Assembly (NCBI GenBank): GCA_029298735.1 | Contig: JANSLP010000019.1 | Coordinates: forward strand, 177,797-241,796 | DNA: 64,000 bases | Reading direction: 5' to 3' | From: Ophiostoma sp. CBS 140.51 | Lineage: Eukaryota; Ascomycota; Sordariomycetes; Ophiostomatales; Ophiostomataceae | In this document: one piece after another, positions 41,654-52,327 of the stretch | How the letters are laid out: each line of letters starts with the position of its first letter | Position numbering within the stretch: position 1 is the stretch's first letter | Translations under genes and position numbers: made by a program | Notes under the pieces: generated by a model | Databases searched by the model: none | What the model saw: only the letters and a program-made list of their open reading frames with translations | What the model was told of the DNA's origin: nothing

Positions 41654-42148
41654 TCACTCCTCCTCGTCCTCCTCTCCTAACTGCTCCTCTTCAAAGGTCG
41701 GAATCTCGACGTGAAACGAGGGTGTTCCGCCAATCAAATCGCCCGACTGGATCGTGAAAGCCAGTACCGAGTTCTCTCTCAGTCGCAGCGACGTCGGTGT
41801 CTCGCCATTGTCCGTGTTCAGCGGCTTCCACCCAACACTCAAATCGCGCGGGTTTCTCGGGACACCAAAGACCACGCGGGCGTCTCCTTCCCCTGCGGCC
41901 GGGAGGGGTGTCGTGTCGGGAAGCATGGCTGTCTCGGGCAGGCCGTGCGGGTAGCGCTCCCGCAGAGCATCGAGGAGCCGGTTGCCAATCGACGTGAACG
42001 TGGCCGAGCGGTCGACAAACAAAAAAGTCGTCACGGGGCCAGACTTGAAGCGCAGCGAGATGCCGTCGGTGGGAATGTCGGCGGCCTATTTGTGGTTAGT
42101 GAAAATCATAGAGAAGGCTGTTCATAGTCGTAGCACGCGGCTTACCAT
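41654..42148 (-). CDS. Small conserved fungal protein, ubiquitin-like-fold candidate
   Basis: A 144-residue protein encoded by two exons: exon 1 is only the ATG (42146-42148) and exon 2 is 41654-42085, with a 60-bp GTAAGC...ATAG intron between. The joined start reads MAADIPTDGISLRFKSG, which agrees with the N terminus I would expect for a conserved fungal protein of this type; without the intron the second exon has no suitable ATG. The pattern of a beta hairpin (ISLRFKSGPVTTFLFV), a helix (IGNRLLDALRERYP) and a late LRLRENSVLAFTI strand, then an acidic tail (EEEQLGEEDEEE), is compatible with a ubiquitin-like fold. That fold and any function are inference. Divergent from the Tim17-family gene. 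Confidence 0.72.
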
Positions 42149-42535
42149 GATTGCGGTCGTCTGCGGCGTCTGTGGGTTGTGCGAAGATGTGTGCAAGAAG
42201 ATGTCGTCACGGTACGAGCGGATGTCAAGTGCTAAAGCCGACTTTCACCACTCTGCCTGGCCTGGCCTGGCCTCCCCACCAAGGCTGACCAATCAGCAAC
42301 GTTTCCACCGCTGTACCTGGAGCCTGCCGTGCCTACCATTTCTAGGCCCTGGACCAGCCCCAGCTTCGGTCAATTTTGCCCTAGTTTTAGCTATCAAGAG
42401 ATTTTTGGCGATGCGCGATTCTTGACCCGCGAAGTCTACGATGTCGACCACGCCCGCCGTGCTTATTTCGAGCTTCACCCCGACTGCAGCATAGTCTGAT
42501 ACGCCAAACAATATTCAGTCGACACACACACTGAC
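42149..42535. other. Divergent promoter
   Basis: 387 bp between two divergent genes. A GGCCT/GCCTG short tandem (about 42,258-42,278) is present. No gene. Confidence 0.5.
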
Positions 42536-43350
42536 ATGGCCTCACCGAGTGGGGGCAGCACGCCCATTGTCCATTCCATGGACCATTTGGTCTCAGACGC
42601 AGCCTCGACTCCCTCGACATCTCCCACACCCTCACCCACACGAGGCGGCGCCATTTTGACACCGGGCGAACAGGCAGCCATTGACGAATACTGGCGCCAG
42701 TCTCGGCTGTCCCTGCCCGACATTGTCCGCATCCCCTTGGCCGCCATGGCCTCGTTTACCGTCGGCATGGGCCTGGGCATTGCCCACGGCAGCACCATGG
42801 CCGGCATGCGTTTCCGGGCCGAGCATGCCCACAAGCTGCCGACTACAACAACGGGCTGGTACTTGTACCACAAGTCCAAAAACTACCACGTCGCCATCGG
42901 CGGCATCCGCGAAGGACTCAAGATGGGCGCCAAGGTCTCGGTGTGGACGACGGCCATGTTTGGCATTGAGACGCTGTTTGATCATTATCGGGGGGCGGCG
43001 GACGTGGCCAACACGGTGTTGGCATGTGTCACGGTGGCCGGGGGGTTTAGTTTGTGGAGTAAGTTCGCTGTCGAGCGAAGCGAGACGGTGACGGTGATGA
43101 GAGAAACGGTGTTAAATTGAGACACACAGCTAACGTGACAGACCGCCTACCCCTTGCAACAGCAGCACGGACAACCAAAACGGCCATCCTTGTGGGCTTT
43201 GCCTATGGTAGCCTGCAGGACCTGGCCGGCATCGCGCGGGGACGCCGGGTCAGCTATGTGGACTACCTACGGAGGAAGATGACAGGAGATCGAGCGAGCA
43301 GCGAGACGCCAGAGGGGACAGCGTTGCAACAGGCAGCACAAAAATCATAA
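42536..43350 (+). CDS. Tim17/Tim22/Tim23-family mitochondrial membrane protein
   Basis: A 243-residue protein with the Tim17-family layout of several short, Gly/Ala-rich membrane segments. Exons are 42536-43058 and 43142-43350, joined by an 83-bp GTAAGT...ACAG intron to give SLWNRLPLATAART. Seen: LPDIVRIPLAAMASFTVGMG (first segment, with the Gly pattern), KNYHVAIGGIREGLKMGAKV (loop with the basic stretch), WTTAMFGIETLFDHYRG, VANTVLACVTVAGGFSLW and AILVGFAYGSLQDLAG. The first ~45 residues are Ser/Pro/Thr-rich and not a classical presequence. It resembles the fungal relatives of TIMMDC1 (complex I assembly) more than Tim17 or Tim23 proper, but that placement is tentative. Confidence 0.83.
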
Positions 43351-45308
43351 CGAGAACAAAACGAAATATACCCAAGAACTCAAGACTAGTCAAGTCAAGG
43401 ACAGACGAACAGAATACCAAGTGAGGACGAGTGAGGACGAGAGGACGAGTGAGCGGGCAGCCTGGAGTGTTAGACACTCCAGCTACACCGATAGCCTATA
43501 TCGATAGCCAATGCACTGTAGAATCCGAGAGCAGGCGCCCAAACGACGAGGCGACGTCGGACTCTCGACCCGCAGACTTCCCTAACCCCAGACTTCCCAA
43601 CTCCCAGGTCGAGGCAGCCAGGATGAACACAAGCTATTCATTTAGATGCAACACAAACAACAAGAACAAAAACAACATTTCGGGCGCTGTGGCAAGCGCG
43701 GCATAGAAAGCGCGGCATGGTCTCGTATGGTTTCATCAGTTTGAGTTAGATGCACCTCCGTCTTATTGCGGTTTAACTCAGGCCAGAGCCTCCAGAACCA
43801 GTCAAACTCACAGACAACTACGGACAAATGACCGACGGGTAGACCATCAACACACTCGTCCACACTCGACCACATTCTCGAAGGAATGTGTTAATGTGTT
43901 GGCGGCAGCGTCAGTCCGCTAGCTCATCCGAGACAATGGCACTGCAATACAACAAACATGCTATCCTGGCTCTGCTATCCTATCGTGTGCTATCCAACTT
44001 TACTGTGGCTATCCTCTCAAATTATTCGACCCATTCGAACCACTCTCACTCTCTTACTGTCAACTATTACCACGTTGTGTTGTTCCACGCCTCGGTCGTC
44101 CATGTTGTTTCTGGCCGAATTCGCAATTGACTGACTCTCTGACGGCTTTCTTCGCTTTATTTCTAGACTCTCGTGTGTTTCTTTTTACTGTCTTTCCTTC
44201 TTCCACAGCTTCTCTTCGGCTTAGTTAAAGCCTATTTTGCGGGGACTCGAAGCACCTCGGAGGGCCACTGATCCATGGGAACCACTTGAGCCACGAGAAC
44301 GGCCATTGAAGGCATTGTGAGGAATGGGGCTGCAGAAAGCAATGGGAACAGAGAAAGGAGCTCGAGGAGACTCGACCGCTGATGCGCTGCGATGGCGGCG
44401 GCTCATCATTGTTAGCGTCATGCCAAAAGCCCGAGGCCACTACCCGTTGCACACAATTGATCACTGCATTTTACTGTCTTCACCTTGCATTCACTACTGG
44501 CCACTCGGCTACCTGCGGCATTCGACCGCGCCCCCCTCACCCCCACACGTGATCGCTAACACTGAACATACCTGCCATTTGGGGGTACTTTGATGTTTTG
44601 GTGTAATCCAACTCCCACGCGTTTGATAAGGAAGCCACGCTTGACCACCGTCTAAACCGTCGAGTCGCCGTTAAACCGTCGAGATGCTGACGAAACGGGC
44701 AAGTGCTCGGGGCAGCACCCTCACTTTTGTAATGCCGTTGCAGTCTGCAGTTCAAGTGTCCGGCTGCTCTTGCCTCCTTTGCGATAGTCGGGGTTTTTTG
44801 AAGGCGATCCATGCAACGGACAGCCGCTCCTTCCCTGGACGGTCTCGTTCTTTCTCGTCTTTATTTATACGGACACTTTCCGTTTGTGGTGACTTGTGAC
44901 TGCTCGTAGTTTCCTCCTCTCTTTCCTCTTCCTATTGTCATATTGTCCTTATTCTCCTGCCTATTTTGACACTTCATATCACCCCCCTTCCCCTTTCCGT
45001 GTGATCTATCTCGATCTTCCCTTGATCTATCTTATTTTCCAACCTTCTCCTCACTTTTGACTGTTCGACTCTTTGATCGACATCTTAATCAACGTCACTG
45101 AGACTTGCATCTTCCCACCCTCACTCATCTATCGCCTCCCTTGATTACTGTCAACAACCACCATCAGTTGTCTTTTCTCTCTTCTCGATTTTCCCTCTCA
45201 CAGACACGCTTGACTTGTCAATTTTGTCTTGACAATATCGCAATCTCTTTTTTATCATTTTCATCTCACATCTCTCACATCTGCCACCTTTTACTGCGAT
45301 TACCTGCA
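43351..45308. other. Intergenic, 2 kb
   Basis: No supported gene. It holds a GTGAGGACGA tandem (about 43,420-43,450), a 9-bp-arm hairpin (listed separately), a direct repeat TAAACCGTCGAG (44,653-44,664 and 44,672-44,683) and a long T/C-rich stretch before the proline dehydrogenase ATG, typical of a well-expressed fungal gene leader. Confidence 0.5.
43462..43482. terminator. Perfect 9-bp hairpin downstream of Tim17-family gene
   Basis: CTGGAGTGT and ACACTCCAG flank TAG. It lies 112 bp past the stop codon, so it is probably in the 3' UTR or past the polyadenylation site. A 3'-end role is only inferred from position. Confidence 0.3.
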
Positions 45309-46871
45309 ATGCTGCCGACCTTGACGCCGGCGGCTCGTCAATGCCTGCCACGGTGTAGTGTCGCCGGTATCTCCGTGATATCATCGTCTTCACCATCGGT
45401 TAACTCATTTTCCTCCTTCTCCTCCCTCGCAAACAACGCCGCTCCTCATGGCCGTGCTATCCACACATCCAAACAGAGGCCAAGCCCGCCCATGCCGGCC
45501 AACCAGTTCGTCGCCCTCGACAATGGTTCAACTGTTTTTGACGCCGCCACATCTGCAGCAGCATCCACAGTAGCAGCGCCTGCATCAACAACCGCCAGCA
45601 AGCCGTCTGCACTCTCTGTCCTCCCACTGTCGTCCGTTTTGCGGTCTTTAATGACTACGACCGTGTCTTCCTCGCCACTCTTGCTCGGCCCATCCATGGC
45701 CATTATGACCGCCCTCGCCCACAGCGCGAACCCCCTCCTCAACCCGGACCGCAACATTTTGCTGCGTTACCTCTTGAAGAAGACGTTTTACGCCCAGTTT
45801 TGTGCCGGCGAGAACGAGCGCGAGGTGCGGCAGACCATTGACGGCTTGAAAACTATCGGTTTTAGGGGTGTCATCTTGGGCTACGCCAAGGAGGTCGTCC
45901 TCAAGGACGAAGAGAAGAAGAACCTCGCCACCTTTGACGGCTCCGCTAGAAAAGAAGCCACGGCCAGCGAGATCAAGGCATGGGCCGAGGGCACCCTCGA
46001 GACGGTGCGGCTGACGGCGGCTGGTGACTTTGTGGCGCTCAAGTTCTCGGGTGCCGGTATCCAGGCCCTGCACGACCTGTCGGAACAGCTGCCGCCGTCG
46101 CCCGCGCTCGCCGACGCCATTGACCGCATCTGCCAGCTGGCCGTCGAGCGTAAAGTCAGACTCCTCTTTGACGCCGAGCAGCAGGCCGTCCAAGCCGGCA
46201 TCGACGACTGGACCATGGCCTACATGCGCAAGTACAACACAGCCCAAAAAGCCATTATTTACGGCACGTACCAGGGCTACCTCAAGGCCACCGGCGCCAT
46301 TTTGTCGCAGCACCTGCGCATGGCCCGTGAGGGCGGTTTCGCTCTCGGTGTCAAGCTCGTTCGCGGCGCCTACCTCGGCTCCGACCCGCGCCATTTAATT
46401 CATGATACAAAAGAGGACACCGACCGCGCCTACGACGGCATGACGACGGGTCTGCTGCAGCGGGAGTGGACGTTCCCCTTGGTGGCGGAGACACCCAACG
46501 AAGCCTTCCCCGTTGTCGGTCTGGTGGTGGCCTCGCACAACGCCGAGAGCGTTGTGCACGCCCAGTCCCTCCTCGCCTCGGGCGCGTGCAAGACGTCCGA
46601 TGTGGCGTTTGGCCAGCTGCAGGGCATGGCCGACGAGATTAGCTGCAAGCTGGTCCTGGACGATAAGACGTGCCAGGCCCAGCCCGACAACAAGGTGGCC
46701 CCCATCCAGGCGTACAAGTATTTGGTGTGGGGCTCAACCGGCGAGTGCATGAAGTATCTGCTGCGGCGGGCGCACGAAAACCGGGATGCCGTGCAGCGGA
46801 CCAAGAGCAGCCGAGATGCCATGATGGCCGAGCTGGTGCGGCGGTTCAAGGGTGTTTTCTCAAGGGCGTGA
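45309..46871 (+). CDS. Proline dehydrogenase (proline oxidase), mitochondrial
   Basis: A 520-residue FAD-dependent proline dehydrogenase (PUT1/PrnD type), the first step of proline catabolism in the mitochondrion, giving pyrroline-5-carboxylate. The N-terminal ~60 residues form a targeting sequence ending near GRAIHTSKQRPSPP. The catalytic barrel shows LLKKTFYAQFCAGENEREVR, VALKFSGAG, VRLLFDAEQQAVQ, KAIIYGTYQGYLK, GFALGVKLVRGAYLGSDPR (the RGAYL proline/FAD block), VVASHNAESV, AFGQLQGMAD and the C-terminal KYLVWGSTGECMKYLLRRAHEN (substrate-binding Arg pair). The ATG at 45309 is the first in frame after a long pyrimidine-rich leader. Intronless. It converges on CGI121. Confidence 0.95.
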   Translation: MLPTLTPAARQCLPRCSVAGISVISSSSPSVNSFSSFSSLANNAAPHGRAIHTSKQRPSPPMPANQFVALDNGSTVFDAATSAAASTVAAPASTTASKPSALSVLPLSSVLRSLMTTTVSSSPLLLGPSMAIMTALAHSANPLLNPDRNILLRYLLKKTFYAQFCAGENEREVRQTIDGLKTIGFRGVILGYAKEVVLKDEEKKNLATFDGSARKEATASEIKAWAEGTLETVRLTAAGDFVALKFSGAGIQALHDLSEQLPPSPALADAIDRICQLAVERKVRLLFDAEQQAVQAGIDDWTMAYMRKYNTAQKAIIYGTYQGYLKATGAILSQHLRMAREGGFALGVKLVRGAYLGSDPRHLIHDTKEDTDRAYDGMTTGLLQREWTFPLVAETPNEAFPVVGLVVASHNAESVVHAQSLLASGACKTSDVAFGQLQGMADEISCKLVLDDKTCQAQPDNKVAPIQAYKYLVWGSTGECMKYLLRRAHENRDAVQRTKSSRDAMMAELVRRFKGVFSRA

Positions 46872-47094
46872 ACGGAGGTGGAAGGTGTTTTCATATCATT
46901 GTCATTCTATTGCATGATGACCACAGTGTCTACCAGCGTTGATTTAGCAAAGCAGTCTAGTTTATATTTGCATTGAGTTCGTTGATTTTTCGTTGAAATA
47001 TATCAGTAAACCATACCATTAATCATGCCGTAACTCCTGTCCGTACCAACGCCGTGAATGACACATAAAAAACCATGTTAAAGACGCGCTGCGA

Positions 47095-47764
47095 CTACAA
47101 TCCACGCAATGCCATCGCCCCCAGGACCAGTACTTCCGCCTCCTGCCGCTTGGCCGGTGTGTCCTCGTTGCCGGCTAGTGATGGGATACCATTCAGCTTA
47201 TAGTACTTGCGCACACGGGCCAGATCGGTGCTTTCGGCGAGGGTGGCAGAGTCAGATAGCGGGACAGGTGTGCCTTGAACGTGCTCGGCCAGATGGGCCC
47301 AGACGGGCGACGGGTCGGCGCCGTCCAGCAAGATCTTGACGACGAGCACGTTATGCGTTTCTGCAGTGATGCCGTACCGGCGGTATGCTTCGGCGATCTG
47401 AACCAGTTAGCGAGCGAAGCGAGCGTCACAAAGACGAGTGAAAACGAAGACGAGCGCAGCGAGGAGTAAAAAAGAAGCTTACGTTCAGCGACGGACTCAA
47501 CGACAGCACCGTCTCAGAGTGCACATTGGGCGTTTTGAGTGCCTTGGAGTTGTGTGCCAGGACGGCCTTGTAGACGGCCGCCAACAGGTGTGTGCGCGAC
47601 ACGACCGTCGCACAGTCGACGAGCGCATACTCAAAGTCGGCGTTGCGGGCGACGAGCTGGGACTGCAGGAAAGCCGCGTTGGCGACGTCAGTGAAGAGCG
47701 CTGCGTACACTGCATAGCCAGGTGGGAGGTGCTCAATGGCGACGGAAAAGTCGACGAGGTCCAT
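47095..47764 (-). CDS. CGI121: EKC/KEOPS complex subunit Cgi121
   Basis: A 194-residue Cgi121, the tRNA-binding KEOPS subunit that works with the Bud32 kinase in t6A tRNA modification and telomere upkeep. Exons are 47483-47764 and 47095-47397, with an 85-bp GTAAGC...TCAG intron. Seen: a FTDVANAAFLQSQLVARNADF N-terminal block, DCATVVSRTHLLAAVYKAV, the family signature KTPNVHSETVLSLSPSLN joined across the intron to IAEAYRRYGITAETHNVLVV, then LARVRKYYKLNG near the C terminus, which are the usual Cgi121/TPRKB blocks. Length fits the family. The ATG at 47764 is the first in frame. Convergent with proline dehydrogenase. Confidence 0.94.
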
Positions 47765-48253
47765 GCTGAAGTACGGGTGTACGATGTGAGGATATGTGTG
47801 GTGGTGATGAGAAGTTGATCAGAGTGAGTCTGACAGTGGGGTGAAAATTTAAGGCTCGATGCCGCCTAAAGTGCGTTGGAGTGAGTGGCCCCACTACAGC
47901 CCCGGACGCCTATTTGTCCCTTTTACAGCATGTTAGTGGCGGCGACCACTGTAAGCTGCAAGTCTGGTTCACCACAAACATTGCGACAATTTCAACTGAA
48001 GACGCCTCAAAGTATCATGTTTCTGTACAAACATTGCCCTGTGCTTTAATATGTTTGTAATGCAATTTCTTGCTTGAGTTCATAGTTTATGAATTTTGCT
48101 AGTATTCTTGGATTTATTATCAAATTTAAGTGGGGGGTTTTTTTTTGTCAACAATTTAATTCTCAAAAAATTAAAGATAAAACATTGCATTCAGATATTC
48201 TCATCGAATCTATTGAAACTAATTTTTTATCATGTACAGACAGTACCTCACCA
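47765..48253. other. Spacer upstream of CGI121
   Basis: CGI121 promoter next to the 3' end of the MDR-type oxidoreductase. The right half is AT-rich. No gene recognised. Confidence 0.5.
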
Positions 48254-49402
48254 TTACAGCTTGTCCTTCCCTGCACTCTCGGTGTCGGCGACGCGGAAGA
48301 CATACTTGATGCCGTGGGCCTTGCCGTTGCGTAGGTTTTCGAGGGCCTGCTGCACACCGCCCAGACCGCCGGGCACGACCTCGTACGGGTGGCCCTTGAA
48401 GGTGCCCTCGGCCAGCACGCGGCCAAAGTAGCGTGAGTACACAAAGCCTAAATCCTTCAGGTCGCGGTGAACGCGGCCGACGGACGTCAAAACAAACTCA
48501 ACCTTTTGGCTGATACGTTCATCATCCTTCCACGGGAGCACGAGCGAGACTTTGCCGCCCGGCTGCAGCACGGAGCTCACAATGTAGTTGCTGCTGCCCT
48601 CGCTAATGGCATTGACGACGTGGCGTACTTTACGGTCGCCGACAGCCTTTTTCAGGGCAGCCACGGCTGCCTCGTCGCCGCCGCGGTAGTCAACCACGAC
48701 GTCACCCTTGGACTTATCCACCAAGGTCTCGACGAAGGCGCCCGACTGGCCGGCGACGGCAATAATGGGGTGGATGTTGCTGAGGCGAGCGAGCTGCACA
48801 GCAGCCGCGCCGACACCAGACGAGGCGCCGTACACAACCAGCGGTGTTTCATTGGGAGGACCGCCCTCGCTGTTGTCATTTAGACTCTTCCAGGGATCAG
48901 GCTTGTCGTTGGTCGCAGGGGTGCTCCACGGGTCGGGCAACTGCAAATCGTTGTACAGCGCCACAGCGGCCGTCAGGGCCACCAAAGGGATGGTCGATGC
49001 TTCCTCAAAGGACGTGGAGTCGGGAATGTGGAAGGTTGTGTGTGCCCACGCCAGCGCGTACTCGGCAAAACTGCCCGCAACCTCGCCAATCTCGTGGAAC
49101 GCAGCCACGCGGTCGCCCTGCTTAAACTCCGTGACGCCATCGCCAACCTTGACGACGGTGCCGGCAATGTCGTCGCCCGAGTTCTGGGTGTTGTCGCGCC
49201 ACTCGGGCAGTTTCCAGTCCTTGGGGTTGGAGCCGGAGACGACGACCTTGATCAAGACCTGGCCGGCGGCCGGGGTGGGCACAGGGACGTCGACGACCTT
49301 GACGACGGGGCCTGCAAGAAGAAAGGGTGGTTAGTCAAGAGTGGGGGTTGTTGATGGAGAAGAAAGCTTGAACCTACCCTTGGAGACTTGAGCTTCCTTC
49401 AT
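48254..49402 (-). CDS. Zinc-independent MDR-type oxidoreductase (quinone/trans-enoyl reductase-like)
   Basis: A 360-residue medium-chain dehydrogenase/reductase. Exon 1 is 49378-49402 and exon 2 is 48254-49311, with a 66-bp GTAGGT...TGCAG intron; the join gives MKEAQVSKGPVVKVVDVPVP. The GroES-like half shows AAGQVLIKVVVSGSNPKDWK (where zinc-type enzymes have a Cys, here Ser-Asn), GDDIAGTVVKVGDGV and GDRVAAFHE. The Rossmann motif is YGASSGVGAAAVQLA, then ILPIIAVAG-like strand and a C-terminal FKGHPYEVVPGGLGGVQQAL. The catalytic-zinc ligands are missing, as in quinone and enoyl reductases; many fungal members serve as trans-acting enoyl reductases for polyketide synthases (LovC/toxD-like), but no PKS is in the window. 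Confidence 0.9.
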
Positions 49403-50515
49403 TGTGGATGTGTTGGAAGAGTGTTGTTCAATAGGAGGAGGATTGAGTCGATGTGATTGATTCGATGTCGACATTGAAGTCAAGGCTGAAGCTGGCAGCC
49501 ACCCACTCGTGGGCACGCCATGACTTTTATGCCGGGCCGCGTATGGTGGAAACACGGAAAAAGGAAAACACTATCGCGGGGAGGCAAAAGGGCAGAGCTT
49601 CAGCTTGGTGCAGGTCTTTGGTGCAAGTGTGTGGTTGATCGCGCCTTCCGGGAATTGTTTAAGCGTGTCTGGGGTCGAACGAGTAAGTGGTTATTGGCAA
49701 GTGCGATGAGGTAATGCACTAAACACACAGATGTCAATCGAGGATGGACACTCGTCCGCAACAGCATGGAGAATTGATAGAGAGCTAATTCAGACTCAAT
49801 TAAGCTTCATTTACAACCACGGACTGGCGCACTTGTTGAAAATCCGCACACTCGTCTGCTTAACAATTTTGCAAGTACAAAACGGATCTAGCAATGAGAA
49901 AATGCAGTCGAGATTCCGCCGGCCGTTGGCGGACGAGACGAGCAAACAATGTGGATTTAGTCCGTATGGCCTACCGCCGCGGGAGTGGCTTGCTCTTTCC
50001 CTAAGGAAACGCAGCACGCCATGGCAACCAAGGCGGGGCTCTGCCATGTTCCGTCTTTCTCTGCAACACTGGAGAGGATGTCGTCAACCAGGTCCTTGAT
50101 GGTGTCGAGGTCGATTGAGACTGAAAAGGCTGAACTCATTTGATTTATTAAGCAGACATTAATAATGCATCCCAAAGTCGCTCAGCTCGTGGAGATAACA
50201 GCCAAGCCGCGTCGGTGTTCCATCATTTGTTGGCGATTGTGATGTGGACTTCCAGGAACAAATAGCGGGGGACAGCGGGAAGGATCGCTGGAGCTGCAAA
50301 CAGACTGGGGAGTTAGGTGGAGACTTTCCTCTTCTCTCATTGGCCAAAGCTCAACACCTCAACAAACATCAACACACGTCCAGATTTAGGAGGCATCACG
50401 ACATCCACAATCAAGACAACGCTCGATCAAGAACACGACAAACGAGATATTAAAACAGTAAATTCGATTCGTCTATATACAATATGTTTCCCAGTTCCTC
50501 ATCACCCACGCGTGT
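49403..50515. other. Intergenic, 1.1 kb
   Basis: Promoter of the MDR enzyme and 3' side of the Rid-amine oxidase gene. No gene or repeat was recognised. Confidence 0.5.
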
Positions 50516-52327
50516 CTACAACTTCGGCGTCGATAGAACCCGCGTAACCTCTTCAGCACCGCGAATGCCAGACCGCAAGGCGCCGTCCATGTAGCCCTTC
50601 CACTCATACGCCGTCTCCGTGCCCACAAAGTGCACTTTGCCGTGGGCTGTGCGGAGGGCATTCTCGTACTGCGTCATGGCACCGGGAGGCGCGGCCGGGC
50701 ACGGGCAGCCCTGGGCCCATTGGTCGTTTGACCACTCGTGCTCCTCAAAGCCGATAGGGGAGGGGATGCTCGAGGCAGGCAGACCAGCGCCCAAGGTGGC
50801 CTTGACCTGCTCGACGACAGCTTTAAAGCGAGCGTCCTTGGTCAGTTTGGAGTACGCTTTGCCCGCCTCGCCGGCGCAGAAGCACGTCAGGGAAAACTGT
50901 CCCTTGGCGTCAACACTCGAATCACGCGTCACCGACACGGGTCCGGCTTGGACAAACGACTGCAGCATGCCGCACAACCCAGACTCGCGCCACCAGGGCC
51001 GGTCGTAGCGGACAATCACCTTGTTGATGAAGCCGAGCTTGTTGAGGTTGGCCAAGGCGGCCTTGGCAGCCGGCAGCGGCGGCTCAAAATGGATCTCCTT
51101 GTACAAAGGAGTGGGCACGGACACGACGACGTGTTTGGCGACAAAATCACCGCGAGCCGACACGACACGAGCATTGCCGCCATCGGTTTGGGTGATGGAC
51201 CGGACGGGCGAAGATAACAGCAAAGTGTCCTCTTTCAAGAGGGCAGCAAGGCCGATGGACAAACTCTGCGTGCCGCGCTCGAAACGAAGATATTGGCCAC
51301 CATTTTTCTGATCCGACCGCATCTGCAACAAGCCACCACCACTCTTGCAGTAGTTGAGGAAAAAAAGGGCACTGCAGTCGCGCGGCTCCATGCCCAGCAT
51401 CGCACGTGTCCACACCGTCGCCGAGGCCAGAGCGGTAGCGCCACCACCGACCGACTTGATCCACTGCTCAAACGTCATGGTGTCGAGGTGGCCGCCCGTG
51501 CGAACAGGGTCGCGAATGTCGAGGGCTTGGCACGCTGCCTCCGTTGCATCTCGCAAGGCAACCATGTCGTCGACACCACCTGCTATGGCCAGCCCTGCAG
51601 GCACCGACCCATAGGGAAACTGCGAGATGCTCGCATTCTGGTCTTGCTGCACAATATTGCCCGTTGTGTTCTGGACAACCAGCTTGAGACCCAGTGCTTG
51701 CGACAGGGCAAACACCTCGCTCTGGTTCGTGTCGTTGATCCATGCCGCGCCCCGGTCGACAAACTTGCCGTCCCCTGCCGTTTGCTCGACTGACCATGTC
51801 TTGCCGCCCACACGGTCGCGCGCTTCGACGACAGCCACCGAGAATCCGGACTTCTGCAGATCGTAGGCTGTCTTGAGACCCGACAAACCGGCACCGACGA
51901 CCACGACGTCGACTTCCTTGGTCGGCTGCTGCGGAATGGCCACGTACGCCTCGACCTCAAACTTGAAGTGCGGCCGGGCCAGACATGGCACAGGCACTAA
52001 CGTGGTGGCCGGCCTGTGGCCCTTGAGGAAGGCAACAAGTGGTTCGACGTGCTTGCGGTTTTGGGGATCGTAGTCGACAATGTAGTACACCAGCTTGATA
52101 ATGTCCTTGACGGTGGCACCGGCTGCCTCGAGACACCGCTGCAGACTGGCGTACGCCACTGTCATTTGTTCCTGCACATCCTCTGGTATCCTCCCAAACT
52201 CGTCGACGCCCACCTGGCCGGATGTCATGATGATGCGCGAGCTTCCCATGACACTGGCGACGTGCGAGAATGTCGGCCGGCTGTCAAACAGCTGATGCGG
52301 GTCGCTGGTGACGACGACGTGCTTCAT
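50516..52327 (-). CDS. Rid (YjgF/YER057c/UK114) - flavin amine oxidase fusion
   Basis: A 603-residue two-domain enzyme, intronless. Residues 1-~130 are a Rid domain: TSGQVGVDEFGRI, AYASLQRCLEAAGATVKDI, LVYYIVDYDP and FKFEVEAYVAI. The usual catalytic Arg in P-A-R-[ST] is replaced: the segment reads RPATTLVP (Thr108). Residues ~138-603 are a monoamine-oxidase-like domain with the FAD motif VVVVGAGLSGLKTAYDLQKS, VEARDRVGGKTWS, and the C-terminal PPGAMTQYE...FVGTETAYEWKGYMDGAL. A Cys (541, in QGCPC) aligns with the Cys that carries covalent FAD in MAO. Amine oxidases release imines, and Rid proteins hydrolyse imines or enamines, so the fusion is mechanistically logical, but the Rid part may be structural only. 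Start ATG at 52327. Divergent from the Zn2Cys6 gene. Confidence 0.93.
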   Translation of the reverse strand: MKHVVVTSDPHQLFDSRPTFSHVASVMGSSRIIMTSGQVGVDEFGRIPEDVQEQMTVAYASLQRCLEAAGATVKDIIKLVYYIVDYDPQNRKHVEPLVAFLKGHRPATTLVPVPCLARPHFKFEVEAYVAIPQQPTKEVDVVVVGAGLSGLKTAYDLQKSGFSVAVVEARDRVGGKTWSVEQTAGDGKFVDRGAAWINDTNQSEVFALSQALGLKLVVQNTTGNIVQQDQNASISQFPYGSVPAGLAIAGGVDDMVALRDATEAACQALDIRDPVRTGGHLDTMTFEQWIKSVGGGATALASATVWTRAMLGMEPRDCSALFFLNYCKSGGGLLQMRSDQKNGGQYLRFERGTQSLSIGLAALLKEDTLLLSSPVRSITQTDGGNARVVSARGDFVAKHVVVSVPTPLYKEIHFEPPLPAAKAALANLNKLGFINKVIVRYDRPWWRESGLCGMLQSFVQAGPVSVTRDSSVDAKGQFSLTCFCAGEAGKAYSKLTKDARFKAVVEQVKATLGAGLPASSIPSPIGFEEHEWSNDQWAQGCPCPAAPPGAMTQYENALRTAHGKVHFVGTETAYEWKGYMDGALRSGIRGAEEVTRVLSTPKL

